A DNA stretch of 64,000 nucleotides from Leptodactylus fallax (GCA_947044405.1 CAMRHE010000207.1:1746001-1810000); one strand, 5' to 3'. Counted from the stretch's first letter, positions 45,928 to 57,753 are shown. The notes: generated by a model from the sequence alone, not told the origin. A program made the numbers and translations.

Positions 45928-46990
45928 GTTATACAGAATAATGTCCCATAGTGGTCCCTACACATGGTATTATGTCCCACAGCCATAGCAGTCCCTGCAC
46001 ACAGTATTATGTCTCATAGCGGCTCCTGCACATGGTATTATGTCCCATAGCGGCCCCTGCACATGGTATATGTCCCATAGCGGCCCCTGCACACGGTATT
46101 ATGTCCCATAGCGGCCCCTGCACATGGTATATGTCCCATAGCGGCCTTTGCACACGGTATTATGTCCCATAGCGGCCCCTGCACACGGTATTATGTCCCA
46201 TAGCGGCCCCTGCACATGGTATATGTCCCATAGCGGCCCCTGCACACGGTATTATGTCCCATAGCGGCCCCTGCACATGGTATATGTCCCATAGCGGCCT
46301 TTGCACACGGTATTATGTCCCATAGTGGCCCCTGCACACGGTATTATGTCCCATAGCGGCCCCTGCACATGGTATATGTCCCATAGCGGCCCCTGCACAC
46401 GGTATTATGTCCCATAGCGGCCCCTGCACACGGTATTATGTCCCATAGCGACCCCTGCACATGGTATATGTCCCATAGCGGCCTCTGCACACGGTATTAT
46501 GTCCCATAGCGGCCCCTGCACACGGTATTATGTCCCATAGCGGCCCCTGCAAATGGTATATGTCCCATAGCGGCCTCTGCACACGGTATTATGTCCCATA
46601 GCGGCCCCTGAACACGGTATTATGTCCCATAGTGGCTCCTGCACACGGTATTATGTTCCATAGCGGCCCCTGCACACAGTATTATGTCCCATAGTGGCTC
46701 CTGCACACGGTATTATGTTCCATAGCGGCCTCTGCACACAGTATTATGTCCCATAGCGGTCCCTGCACATAGTATTATGTCCCATAGTGGCTCTTGCACA
46801 CGGTATTATGTTCCATAGCGGCCCCTGCACACAGTATTATGTCCCATAGTGGCTCCTGCACACGGTATTATGTTCCATAGCGGCCTCTGCACACAGTATT
46901 ATGTCCCATAGCGGTCCCTGCACATAGTATTATGTCCCATAGTGGCTCTTGCACACGGTATTATGTTCCATAGAGGCCCCTGCTCACAGT
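45928..46990 (-). repeat. 31-bp minisatellite with higher-order structure, array 2
   Basis: About 35 units of CATAGCGGCCCCTGCACACGG plus TATTATGTCC. The left half alternates 31-bp units with 29-bp units lacking two bases (CATGGTATATGTCC). The right half has a 155-bp higher-order repeat of five units, seen by GTGGCTCCTGCACACGG at 46695 and again at 46850. Confidence 0.95.
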
Positions 46991-47035
46991 ATAATATTCT
47001 AACTTTTATACTATTCCAATTTGTGCCACTCACTA

Positions 47036-47412
47036 GCTATTATTATACTGTGGGGTCTCTTCAGACCCCCGAGTATAATAAGCGGAGCCCCCGGGGAGAT
47101 GATCAAACATAAAAAACAACGTACTCACCATTCCACGCTCCGCAGCCGCTGTGTTCTCTTTGGGCGCTTCTGCCTGTAGTCAGCTACAGCGCATTGGGTC
47201 TCAGGGGTCACGTCGCGTCATTATGCGTAATGATCGCAGACGTGACACCTGAGGCCCTGTCAGCTGACTTCAGGCAGAAGCGCCCGAAGAGCACAGAGCG
47301 GCTGTGGATCCAGGGAAGGTGAGTTAACATTATTTTTTATGTTTGATCATCTCCCCAGGGGCTCCGCTTATTATACTCGGGGGTCTGAAGAGACCCCACA
47401 GTATAATAATAG
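47036..47412. repeat. Palindromic core of hAT element 4
   Basis: Two arms of about 180 bp. GCTATTATTATACTGTGGGG, GTCTCTTCAGACCCC, GAGTATAATAAGCGGAGCCC and GGGGAGATGATCAAACATAA occur on the left and inverted on the right. The left arm carries GTACTCACC (47121-47129) and the right AAGGTGAGTT (47316-47325), both donor-like. The centre is near 47220. Confidence 0.93.
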
Positions 47413-47543
47413 CAGTTTCGTTTCGGCCGTGTTTGGTCCAATTGAAACTGCTGGGTGAGGACTCAGGCTGCCGTGCCAGAGAAATATGCCTCGCGTGCCG
47501 CTCTTGGCATGCGTGCCAGGGGTTGCCGACCCCTGATCTATAC

Positions 47544-47973
47544 TAAGGAGGCAGAAAAAGAGCTCTGTGAAGTCTTTTTACACTTTCCAGTTATCATCAC
47601 ATTCTGAGTGATTTCTGTAACTGCCCAGTGTGAATGCCGCTATATTTATGCAATAAAACTATGATTGATGTTGATAGATGATCAATGCCAGTAAGATCAG
47701 GGCATGATTTGTAAGTGTAGATGCCACTTGTAGCAGCTGGCAACAAGCCATTGTATTGTCTATTGGTTTGTTTCCATGCCTCCCGACTTTCCCCTTATGA
47801 CAGATATTGGGGATAAGGATAGGGTAGTTGCATTTCAACATGCCCGATCCTGTGTCTTAAGGGAAGATAAGCCACCAGCAGAGGTGCCTGCAGCAGCTTT
47901 CTCCCCTCTCACTATGCATATGTCTGCTTTACCTGGGGAGTCAGGAGGGATAGCTGTAAGCCAGCTATCTAAA
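47544..47973. other. Unassigned non-coding stretch
   Basis: A 198-codon frame crosses 47776-48372 but runs into the hAT element beginning at 47982, and its composition shows no domain. It is not supported as a gene. Confidence 0.5.
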
Positions 47974-47981
47974 GTATACAG

Positions 47982-49204
47982 CAGGGGTACTCAACTGGTG
48001 GACCGAGTTCCAAACCTGGACCATGGATGCCAGATGGACCATAGATGCCCCTGCCTCCTTCATAATGACAACACTCGGAAAGGATCTCCCTACTGCTGTC
48101 CCTTTTGTATCACACTCATCTCTGCTACCTACACAGAAGTAACACAAGCTTGGCTACACTCCTGTGTAGGCAGCAGGGATGATTGCCATTTCCTTCTTTC
48201 GCAACTGCAATATAGTGCAAGAGGAACAGTGGTCAGGAGATCAGTATGTCTCCCGGCTGTTGTCATTGTGAAGGAGCAAGAGGGAGAGTTTTCTGTGGAG
48301 CCCTACAGCTCCCCTGTTTGGTTGGCAGCGGGGGCACATTATACTGTGTTGAGCACTAATGAGGCATTATAATGTATAGGAGCACCAGTGTGGCATTATA
48401 TCATATGGAGACCACTAAGGGGGCATTATACTGTGTGGCGACTCGATGGGGGGCATTATACTGTGGGGGCACCAGCGGGGCATTATACTATGTGTAGGCC
48501 ACTAGGAAGGCATTATACTGTATGGGTGCACTTAGGGGATATTATAGTGTGGGGACACTATGGGGTCATTATACTGTGTGGGGGAACTATGGGGGCGTTA
48601 TACTGTATAGGCACACTAAGGGGGCATTATATTGTGTGGGGCACTAAGGGGGCATTATTCTGTGTTGAACACTAATAAGGCATTTTTATGTGCCGGAGCA
48701 CCAGTAGGGCAGTATACCATATGGAAGCCACTAAAGGGGCATTATACTGTGTGGAGACTCAGTGGGGGCATTATATTGCATGGGGGCACCAGTGTGGCAT
48801 TATACTATATGGAGGTCACTAGGGGGGCACTATACTGTGTAGGGACACATGGGCATTAAACTGTGTTGGGCACTAATGGGACATTGTACTCTGTGGGGAC
48901 ACTATAGGGACATTATACTGTGTGGGGACACTATGGGGGCATTATATTATGTAGGGGTACTAAGGGGGCATTATACTGTATGGGTTCACTAAGGGGGCAT
49001 TACACTGTGAGGGACTGGTTAGGATTTGGTGGGGTCAAAGTTGGCATTGGAAAACTGGGTTTGTTCAAAGCTGGCATCGGCGGGACTGGGTGAGGTTAGA
49101 GGCATGTCTTAACATATGTAAATACTGGACATGTTCGGTGTGGACGTTTACCTGATGGCAGATATAGGTCAGTGGACATTTACTAAAACTAGTTGAGTAC
49201 CCCG
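47982..49204. mobile_element. hAT non-autonomous element 5 (minisatellite)
   Basis: The left end is CAGGGGTACTCAACTGGTGG and the right end AACTAGTTGAGTACCCCG. The 8-bp flanks GTATACAG (47974-47981) and GTATCCAG (49205-49212) match at seven of eight positions. It contains minisatellite array 3. There is no transposase. Confidence 0.85.
48325..49010 (+). repeat. GGGGGCATTATACTGTGTGGG minisatellite, array 3
   Basis: About 23 diverged units of roughly 26-32 bp, for example GGGGGCATTATACTGTGTGGG plus GACACTAT. This is the complement strand of the motif in arrays 1 and 2. Units are more variable than in array 2. Confidence 0.92.
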
Positions 49205-49212
49205 GTATCCAG

Positions 49213-49425
49213 TGTACATGTCCAGAAATATCAGCGCATCATAATAACATTAATAAGACACTAAGCCATGCTTACACAAAGGGTTTTAAGATAAGAGTCC
49301 CATCTAAGACATTATCTTCCTTCCTTCCCTGGGGTTACAGTAAAAAAAAAAACAAACAAAAAAAGATGGACAGAAAACTGCTAAAATGTGGCCAATATGT
49401 TGAGCCTTAGGCTAAGGCTATGTTA
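49213..49425. other. Short unassigned spacer
   Basis: Nothing recognised. Confidence 0.4.
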
Positions 49426-49643
49426 TACAGTGGGGAAAAAAAAGTATTTAGTCAGCCACCAATTGTGCAAGTTCTCCCACTTAAAAAGATGAGGCCGACC
49501 TGTAATTGACATCATAGGTAGACCTCAACTATGAGAGACAAAATGAGAAAACAAATCCAGAAAATAACATTGTCTGATTTTTAAAGAATTTATTTGCAAA
49601 TTATGGTGGAAAATAAGTATTTGGTCAATAACAAAAGTTAATC

Positions 49644-50663
49644 TCAATACTTTGTTATATATCCTTTGTTGGCAATGACAGAGGTCAAACGTTTTCTGTA
49701 AGTCTTCACAAGGTTGGCACACGCTGTTGCTGGTATGTTGGCCCATTCCTCCATGCAGATCTCCTCTAGAGCAGGGATGTTTTGGGGCTGTCGCTGGGCA
49801 ACACAGACTTTCAACGCCCTCTAAAGGTTTTCTATGGGGTTGAGATCTGGAGACTGGCTAGGCCACTCAAGGACCTTGAAATGCTTCTTACGAAGCCACT
49901 CCTTCGTTGCTCTGGCGGTGTGCTTGGGATCATTGTCATGCTGAAAGACCTAGCCATGTTTCATCTTCAATGCCCTTGCTGATGGAAGGAGGTTTGCACT
50001 CAAAATCTCACGATACATGGCCCCATTCATTCTTTCATGTACACGGATCAGTCGCCCTGGTCCCTTTGCAGAGAAACAGCCCCAAAGCATGATGTTGCCA
50101 CCCCCATGCTTCACAGTAGGTATGGAGTTCTTTGGATGCAACTCAGCATTCACTCTCCTCCAAACACGAGTTGTGTTTCTACCAAACAGTTCTACTTTGG
50201 TTTCATCTGACCATATGACATTCTTCCAATACTCTTCTGGAACATCCAAATGCTCTCTAGCAAACTTCAGACGGGCCCGGATATGTCCTGGCTTAAGCAG
50301 GGGGACACGTCTGGTACTGCAGGATCTGAGTCCCTGGCGGCGTAGTGTGTTACTGACGGTAGCCTTTGTTACGTTAGTCCCAGCTTTCTGCAGGTCATTC
50401 ACTAGGTCCCCCTGTTTGGTTCTAGGATTTTTGCTCACCGTTCTTGTGATCATTTTGACCCCACGGGGTGAGATCTTGCGTGGAGCCCCTGATCGAAGGA
50501 GATTATCAGTGGTCTTGTATGTCTTCCATTTTCTAATTATTGCTCCCACAGTTGATTTCTTCACACCAAGCTGCTTGCCTATTGCAGATTCAGACTTCCC
50601 AGCCTGGTGCAGGTCTACCATTTTGTTTCTGGTGTCCTTCCACAGCTCTTTGGTCTTCACCAT
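49644..50663 (-). pseudogene. Tc1 transposase with two stops (Tc1-B)
   Basis: 340 codons from ATG (50661-50663) to TGA (49644-49646) on the minus strand. The N-terminal HTH is [14 protein letters not shown]..., then [18 protein letters not shown]. The catalytic triad is intact: [19 protein letters not shown] and [10 protein letters not shown]. Two tryptophan codons are TAG: 49950-49952 (after LKMKHG) and 49821-49823 (after NPIENL). One arginine codon is missing in RNTTRVW compared with Tc1-A. No frameshift is present. It is less damaged than Tc1-A but cannot give full-length protein. Confidence 0.93.
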
Positions 50664-50901
50664 AGTGGAGTTTGGAGTGTGACTGTTTGAGGTTGTGGAC
50701 AGGTGTCTTTTATACTGATAACAATGTCAAACAGGAGCCATTACTACAGGTAATGAGTGGAGGACAGAGGAGCCTCTTAAAGAAGAAGTTACAGGTCTGT
50801 GAGAGCCAGAAATCTTGCTTGTTTGTAGGTGACCAAATACTTATTTTCCACCATAATTTGCAAATAAATTCTTAAAAAAATCAGACAGTGATTTTCTGGA
50901 T

Positions 50902-50916
50902 TTGTTTTCTCATTTT
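50902..50916. repeat. 15-bp target-site duplication of the inserted L1 (left)
   Basis: TTGTTTTCTCATTTT, repeated exactly at 57739-57753. In L1 orientation the implied first nick is TTTT/G, the usual L1 endonuclease preference for TTTT followed by a purine. Confidence 0.95.
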
Positions 50917-51301
50917 TTTTTTTTTTTTTTATAAATTCTTTATTTTAGAAGTTGTACAGAAATAGCAACAAACAAAGATGGCGTGAGCCAAACAAGTGCC
51001 TGACCTCAAGGATCAAGGCATATATCAACAACCATACATAATAGCATGGTAACATTAAATGGATAAATTAGAACATCAGCTTCTGCTGATCATAGCAGTT
51101 GTCAGGGAAGAAGAAAAGAAAAGAAAAAAAAAAAAAAAGGGGACAGAGGGGGGGGAAGGAAGCAGGAGGGACTGGAAGAGAGAGGGAGAGGAAGAAAGAC
51201 AAGGAGGGGACAAATGTGGGAGCCATGAATTGACACACACATTACGAACAGACAAACAGACAAGGGCCCCGACCCCTCCATATCGGCTGCGAAACCTTCA
51301 A

Positions 51302-54300
51302 TCAAGGTCTACCCGTCAGATCTTTATAGGCCTGGGATCCCTGAAAGAGAATCCACGGCGTCCAGGCCGCCATAAAGGATTCCCTCGTATCTCGAAGGGA
51401 TGCAGTGAGATCCTCCATGTACTGAATATCCTCCACTTTGCGAACCCAGTGGAGGAGGGAGGGGGGATTAGACGATTTCCATAGCGCTGGGATACACGCC
51501 CTAGCGGCATTGATCATGTGCCGTAGGGAAGACTTGCGGTAGGTACGCAGGGGGCAGTCCGAAAGGTGTAGGAGAAAGAAGGCTGGCGTGTTAGGAATGG
51601 AAGTTTGGAATATCTGACCTAGCACCCTATGTACTCCCTTCCAAAAGTCTCTCAATATCGAGCACTCCCAGAAAATATGTAAAAGCGTCCCCTCCTCCGA
51701 GCCACAGCGCCAACAGGCGGGGAGAGGAGGACGGGAATAGTCTGTGTAGTTTAGACGGAACATGGTACCATCTAGTCAGGATTTTATATCCCGCCTCCTG
51801 ATATCTGCTAGCCATCGAACTCTTGTGGGTAAACTCAAAAATTCTGGAGCACTGTTGGTCAGAGAAGGTCATGGCCAGATCAGCCTCCCATCTGGCTAAG
51901 TAGGAAGGTCTGCGGCCCGGAGGAGCAAGGAGCAAAATAGAAATCAGGAGCAAATAGAAATCAGAAAGGGAGTGTCTTAGCAGGCCCCTTCCCATGCAAG
52001 TCTCCTCAAACCTCGTGGGCTTTCTGTCATAGCCCGGGGAGTTAGGTAATGAAGAGAGAAAGTGCGTAAGTTGAAAGACCCGCCATGGGCCAAGCGCCGG
52101 AAGGTCCGGTGCGGTGAGTAGTTCCCGGTGAGACATCCATTCACCATGAGAGCGAAAATGTAGGGCCCTCAGTCTGCCCGCCAATCGCCACTGCTGGAAT
52201 GGCCCTTGGGATAAACCCGCTATAAAGGCAGGGTTTCCCAGGATGGGAAGTAAAGGTGAAGGGGAGGGGGAGATCCGCTCCCTACAAAAGAGAGACCTAC
52301 ATACCCGGAGAGTGGGACCTATGGTAGGGTGGGGTCTCAGGGCCCTGGGGGCGTAGTGAGTCTAACCAGGGAAGCAAGTCCAGGGGGGCGTCAACAAATA
52401 CGTTTTCCAGGGCTACCCATTGTTTGTAAGGAGCGTGGCGGCACCAGTCTAGCACTCTTTGGAGCATGGAGGCCTCGTAATACTTTCGAGGGTCAGGAAG
52501 ACCCAGACCACCCCATTGTTTAGGTAACGTGAGAGTAGAGCGCGCCAGCCTAGCACGTCCACCCTGCCACACGAAATTGATTCGGTCACTATACAATAAC
52601 TTAAAAAAACCAGGGGGTATGTGGATCGGTAAAGTTTGGAAGAGGTATAGCAGACGGGGCATAATATTCATTTTGTATATAGCGCAGCGGCCAAACCATG
52701 TGTAAGTACCTATGGACCATCTTTTGAGGTCGGATCTAATAGCCCGCAGAAGGGGGAGGTAATTTTTGTCATAGAGTTCGCCTAGGTCCTTGGTTATCAT
52801 AACCCCTAAGTACTTGATAGCTATTCTCGACCATCGGAAGGGGAAGGAGGTCTCCAGAGAGGACTGAATCCCCTGTGGAAGCGAAACATTGAGGGCCTCA
52901 GATTTCTGAAAATTAATTTTAAAGTTAGTAAGATGACAGAACTTGCTAAATTCAGACATTGGGGGGGGGGGAGGGATTTGGCCGGATCCTGCAGGAAGAA
53001 GAGGAGATCATCTGCATATGCTGCAATTTTCAGGACTCTACTGCCTACCCTTAGGCCGCCTATGTCCGGGTTAGATCTGACCTTTCTAAGCAAAGGTTCT
53101 AGAGTTAAGACAAAGATTAGGGGAGAGAGGGGACACCCCTGACGCATGCCATTCCCTATCGGAAAGGGAGATGAAATAGTTCCGTTAACTCTCGTAGAGG
53201 CTGATGGATTGAAATACAAGGAAGCAATGCAGGATCTCATAATCAGGCCAAGCCCCACATGATCCAGGACCTCAAATAGGTAAGACCAGCTCACTCTATC
53301 AAATGCTTTTTCAGCATCAGTAGAGAGGAGACAAAGAGGGAGGTCATGGGTTTTGGCGTAGTGTATGGCGTTAATTACCTTTACTGTATTGTCCCTAGCC
53401 TCACGTGTGATCGGACTGTACTAGATCAGGCAATAGAGGGGCCAGTCTAGAGGCTAACACCTTAGAAAAGATTTTTAAGTCAACATTAAGGAGTGATATT
53501 GGTCTATAACTGGCACACATCGCAGGGTCTTTACCCTCCTTATGTATTACTGCTATATGAGCCCTAGCCATGTCCGGGGGGAGAGTCGCACCCGCCGACA
53601 GAGAATTTAAGGCACGCACCAGGGGGCCCAACAACTCTAACAAGTATTTTTTATAGTAGGAGGCTGGGAAGCCATCGGGGCCTGGGGTTGCATTGTCTGA
53701 AGTGCCTGAGCTAATTCCTCCTTAGTTATAGGTGAGTCAAGAACAGTTTGGGCCTCCGCCGAGAGTTTAGGCATTCCGGAGTCTGCTATATACTGTTTCA
53801 GAGCAGAGGCCAGGGAGGGGCCATTCGACTCTGGGGGACATGACGGTAGGTTTTAGAGGGTACGATAAAACCCAGCGAACTCTTCTGCAATACGGTGTGG
53901 GTCAGTATGGCGCCTTCCCGTCGAATCAGTGATCGAGGGGATATAGTTGCGTGTCTTTTGTTCCCTGAGGGACCTGGCAAGCGTGCGGCTACATCTATTT
54001 CCAAATTCATAGAAATGGCGCCATCCTCTAGCCAAGAGATATTTTGTACGTATATCTAGACGTTCTCATAATTTTTTACGAGCTACTAAAAGGCCTGACT
54101 GGGTATCTATGGCGTGAGTGCGCTTGTGGGTCTGCTCGAGGGAAACCACGTCGGCAATCAGCGCGGCTATCTCTCGAGACCTCTCCTTTTTGATGCGGGA
54201 CCCATGCTGTACCAGCACCCCCCTAACCACACATTTGTGAGCGGCCCATAGTGTCAGGGGAGACACTTCCGCTGTATCATTCTACTGGAAGTAATTAGCC

Positions 54301-55090
54301 AGGGCAGAGGAGACAGCCTGAGATGTGGGGATGTCCTGGAGCAGCGATTCATTGAGACGCCATTGCCAGGCTCGGGGCCTCGTGGCGGGGGATGTCAGGA
54401 CAGCATGGACCATCGCATGGTCCGCGAAAGTGATAGGGTCAATCTCAGCTCCGTTTATTAAAGGAACGTCTGCGTGTCTAATGAAGAAATAATCCAATCT
54501 CGAGTAAACATCTCTAGCATGTGAATAAAAGGTATAGTCTCTCGCGTCAGGGTGGACCGTGAGCCAGAGGTCTATCAACTGATGAGAAAAAAGCAGTCGA
54601 CGGATACGTCAGAGGACCTGCTTAGGTATGTAGGACGAGCCTCTGGAGATGTCTACCGAAGGGTCTAGGGCTACATTGAAATCTCCTCCCACTAAAAATC
54701 GGCCAGCTTAGCCAGAATGCCTTCTAAGGCGGCCGCCTGGTTAGAGTTGGGGAGGTAGACATTGGCTAGAGTAAACAAAGAGCCTGCTAATTCCCCCTTT
54801 ACAAACAGGAATCTACCAGAATCATCACGCAAGGCTGCCTTATACTTCCAGGGAACAGAACGTGCGATAAGAATGCTCACCCCCCTGGACTTGGACTCCG
54901 GAAAACAGCTATGGTATACGTCTGGGTATCTTGGGGAGGAAAAGGTAGGGACCGCCCCCTCTCGAAAGTGAGTCTCCTGGATAAAGGCCACCTGGACCCT
55001 CCTACTCCAAAGAAGGTGGAGAAGGGATGATCTCTTCTCGGGAGTGTTGAGACCGTTAGCGTTGATGGAGGAGAACACCAGAGAATCCTG
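51302..55090 (-). pseudogene. L1 ORF2 (endonuclease and RT), heavily frameshifted (L1-B)
   Basis: Read on the minus strand. The endonuclease begins near 55090 with SINANGLNTPEKR and FIQETHFREGA, then GDFNVAL near 54700. LDYFFIRHAD and FADHAMVHAVL follow. The RT segments are ASYRPISLLNVDLK, STDAEKAFDRVSW-like sequence, NGMRQGCPLSPLIF and the catalytic YADD (53007-53018). Then come KYLGVMITKDLGELY and the knuckle CWRCGSEEGTLLHIFWEC near 51715. At least six breaks of frame occur. One is at the 11-base G run 52961-52971, where two open segments overlap. There is no usable start codon before SINANGL. It is dead. Confidence 0.92.
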
Positions 55091-55091
55091 C

Positions 55092-55260
55092 AAGGGGAAA
55101 AGACAAAAAACAAACAGACAACACACACAAGACCACAAGACTCACAGAGAGGAAAGAAGAAGAAGGAAAAAAAAAAAAAAAGGGGGGGGGGGGAAAGGGG
55201 ATAAAGCGAGGGAAAGAGGGAACACAAAGGAAGGGATCAAAAAAAAAAAAAAAAAAAACA
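55092..55260. repeat. Polypurine tract in the L1-B spacer
   Basis: On the plus strand, A-runs of 15 or more and a G13 run (near 55180) within GAAGAAGGAAAAAA and GGGGAAAGGGG sequence. In the sense direction of L1-B it is a polypyrimidine block just upstream of ORF2. Confidence 0.9.
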
Positions 55261-55668
55261 AGAAATACCACAAATTAATTACACTCAAGGCTAGACCAAG
55301 AGCGGTAAACACAAAACAGTGGGATAACCCACTTAGGCAGGTCTCAGGAGCACACCGCAGTATACGCCCAGAGAGCTGCTAAGCTAGACTATCGGGGGAA
55401 AAGTAAAAACTCAAATCTAGTTGCCACCCTTTCCCCGAGCATTAGAATGAAAAATGTGACCAAGACCTTTCTACTAAGGGTGGAGAGAAAGGGGGGCTGA
55501 ACTCTTAAAAAATAGTAATCCCAGCAGATCAAACAGGGGGGTGACCCCCTATGAGGGTATGTCTTACAACTGGGTAGGGGGAGCCAAGGCACACAAAGCT
55601 CAACAGCTAAGGAAGGGAGGTGGGGAATTACTTTTAGATTAAAGTCTCTAGCCGCCCTCTGTTATATG

Positions 55669-55973
55669 GAGAACCCTTATACACCCTCGGAGAGGAGATA
55701 AGACTAGAGACCCGCAAGGTGCCCCCCTCTCGCCTTAAAGCACGCCACGGGACCTACCAGTCATTAACCAATATGTGAGTTAAAGGGGAACACCCTAGAA
55801 AAATACATCATATTTTTGTATTGAGAACCCTTATACACCCCCCAAGAGGAGATAAAACTAGAGACCCGCAAGGTGCCTCCTCTCGCCTAAAGCACACCAA
55901 GGGGCCTACCATTCGTTAACCAATATGTGAGTTAAAGGGGAACATCCTAGAAAAATACATCACATTTCAAGTA
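55669..55973. repeat. 154-bp tandem duplication in the L1-B spacer
   Basis: GAGAACCCTTATACACC starts at 55669 and again at 55823. Both units end with AACCAATATGTGAGTTAAAG, GGGAACA and CCTAGAAAAATACATCA. Confidence 0.92.
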
Positions 55974-57612
55974 GACCTCCGCCAGGCACCCTCCCCTCGA
56001 GGTCGTCTCCGAGACAGGGCAAAGGAAGGCGGGCGTCTCCCCGGAGGCACAGGTGGCAGTGGGTAGACCAGCCAGTCAGGGAGGGAGAGCTCAGGCAGAT
56101 CCAGAAACTTCGCCAGCAAAGTCTCTTGTTCCGGAGAGTGAAGTGCAAAGGTAGCTCCGTTGTGACGGATTTGGACATGGAAAGGGTGACCCCATTTATA
56201 TGTGGCCCCAGAGTCCAGGATGGCTTGTAAGGTTGGTTTAAGGATTCTGCGCATGGCTAGGGTACGTCGGGAAACATCCGGTAATAGATGCACCTGGGTG
56301 TCCATAAATGGGACCGGGCCACCACGCCAGGCCTCTTGAAGAATATCTTCCTTTTCCCTGAAGAAATGGACTCTGCAAAGAACATCCCTGGGCTCCGAAG
56401 TGTCCCCACGCCTGGGACCCAACACCCGATGGACTCTGTCAATGGTGATCTCCGAATCCGGAGGACGAGACAGGACTGTGTTAAAAATCAAGGTCACGGC
56501 AGAATGGAGCTCCGAGGGGGGAAGACTTTCAGGGATACCCCTCAGTTTGACATTATTTCGACGACCTCTATTTTCCTGATCATCGACCTGCAGAAGGATG
56601 GATCTGTTGAGGTCTCTTTACATAGACTGGAAATTTTCTACGGCAGTGAGGCGCTGATCCAGCGAAGCCGCCTGCTGTTGTTGAGTAGAGACTTGTGTAG
56701 ATAGAGTCTGTAGTTCCATTTTAAACTCAGACATGATTTTCTCTTGTTTTTCCTCGACTCTGCGGACCATGGCTTCCAGGTCCAATTTAGTAGGCATATT
56801 GCTAAGAAGGTTCCAGATGTCCGTTAGTTTAGGACGCTTTCGGCGGTGGGAGAGTGAGGCTGCATCCCTCCCAGAGAAGTCAGATGAGTCAGAGTAAGCT
56901 GGAGAGTGAGGTGCTATCAGGGTGCCAGAGAGGTCAGGTTTCAGACCCTCACGTTGGTCTAAGGCAGCAGGGGCCACGGGCCCCGTCCATGGATCTGCTT
57001 CATTATGGGATGCTCTAGTTGCTCCTGTTGTCAGCGGGATACCGCCAAGAGAGGGCCTGGCTATATGTAGATCCATTTTCAGCGGAACATCTGGGGTCTC
57101 TGCAGGATGTATTATATTCTGAGAGGTCATAGGCTGATAGGGCAGTGACCCTGAATGTATTATAGAAGGCATGGGAGAGTGAGACTGCAAGCTTGCACCA
57201 GATCCAGCTGGGCCAGGTATTCCATTAAAAGAGGGAGGCTGCAGGAGCTCAGTGGTTAACAGTTCCTCAGTAAGAGGTGAGGATTGGCGCGTGGGGACAC
57301 TGCTGGGGCCGCCATTTTGGGAGCGGGGGGGAGGGGGACCGGTACCTGCCGGGTGATCGCTGAAACCTCCTCCGTTGGCGGCTGGGACGGCAGTGGTGAG
57401 GAGAGCTGCGTGTCAGGCTTCTCCTGTGAGCCTGGAAGGTCCGCTGGACTTTGAGAAAGTGCCGCTAGCTGCGTAGAGGCAGTGGGAGCGCGCGCCGGCG
57501 GCATTTTGGCTCCCTCCGCCTGGAGGGAGGAAGGAGTGGAGAGCAGGTAACGGGCAATGTGCGGCTCCGTTAGAGAGGAGGAGGTCCCGCTGCGTCCTGG
57601 TCGCTTCACCAT
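55967..57612 (-). pseudogene. L1 ORF1 (L1-B), one frameshift and one stop
   Basis: Starts at ATG 57610-57612 (MVKRPGRSGTSSS) with a Pro/Ser-rich N-terminus. A frameshift lies near 57275, after which the second segment runs through SHRRKRPKLTDIWNLLSNMP and a coiled coil of about 60 residues (VRRVEEKQEKIMSEFKMELQ). A TAA after ENFQSM (56618-56620) breaks the same frame, which reopens with RRNNVKLRGIPESL, the start of the RRM-like domain. The C-terminal domain includes RVHRVLGPR and ATYKWGHPFHVQIRHNG. The type is coiled coil plus RRM plus CTD, as in L1 ORF1p. It is not functional. Confidence 0.9.
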
Positions 57613-57738
57613 TGCGGGTGAGCCGTTCAGAGTCGCTTTTGGGTTAATTTTCCCCTTAAGTGGTGGTAGGTAGCGCTCGGGGTCCGGGAGCTCTGCAGAA
57701 GTGCGTCTTCACGGTAGCATGTTCAGGCCACGCCCCCC

Positions 57739-57753
57739 TTGTTTTCTCATTTT
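57739..57753. repeat. 15-bp target-site duplication of the inserted L1 (right)
   Basis: Exact copy of 50902-50916. Tc1-B terminal repeat sequence resumes straight after it (GTCTCTCATAGTTGAGG). Confidence 0.95.

Larger units (their letters stand above)
45484..47535. mobile_element. hAT non-autonomous element 4 (minisatellite plus foldback)
   Basis: Termini CAGGGGTAAGCAACC and GGGGTTGCCGACCCCTG, with a perfect 8-bp duplication ATCTATAC at 45476-45483 and 47536-47543. In its 2052 bp are a 31-bp minisatellite (45928-46990) and a palindrome (47036-47412). GGCGTGCCG near the left end and GGCATGCGTGCCAGGGG near the right end extend the inverted repeats. It encodes no transposase. Confidence 0.95.
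50917..57738 (-). mobile_element. Near full-length L1-clade retrotransposon in antisense (L1-B)
   Basis: 6.8 kb inserted in the right inverted repeat of Tc1-B. On the minus strand it starts GGGGGGCGTGGCCTGAACATG (57738 leftward), has a short 5'UTR of about 125 bp, ORF1, a spacer with a tandem duplication, ORF2, a pyrimidine-rich 3'UTR (sense strand), AAATAAAGAATTTAT and poly(A) (seen as the T-run at 50917-50930). An exact 15-bp duplication flanks it. It is a different family from L1-A: its ORFs diverge strongly and it lacks the 5' monomers. Confidence 0.95.

Noticed and set aside
45928..46990. Regular repeats that could be mistaken for a CRISPR array
   Set aside because: Units are contiguous and near-identical with no unique spacers, lie in a hAT transposon with an 8-bp duplication, and the genome is eukaryotic.
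47776..48372. A 198-codon open frame
   Set aside because: It starts outside and runs into the hAT element at 47982 and the minisatellite. No domain or family resemblance is visible.
50017..50682. A 221-codon plus-strand frame
   Set aside because: It is the antisense shadow of the Tc1-B transposase. The minus-strand translation has the DDE motifs.
56288..56704. A 138-codon plus-strand frame
   Set aside because: It is antisense to L1-B ORF1, which has clear ORF1p motifs on the minus strand.
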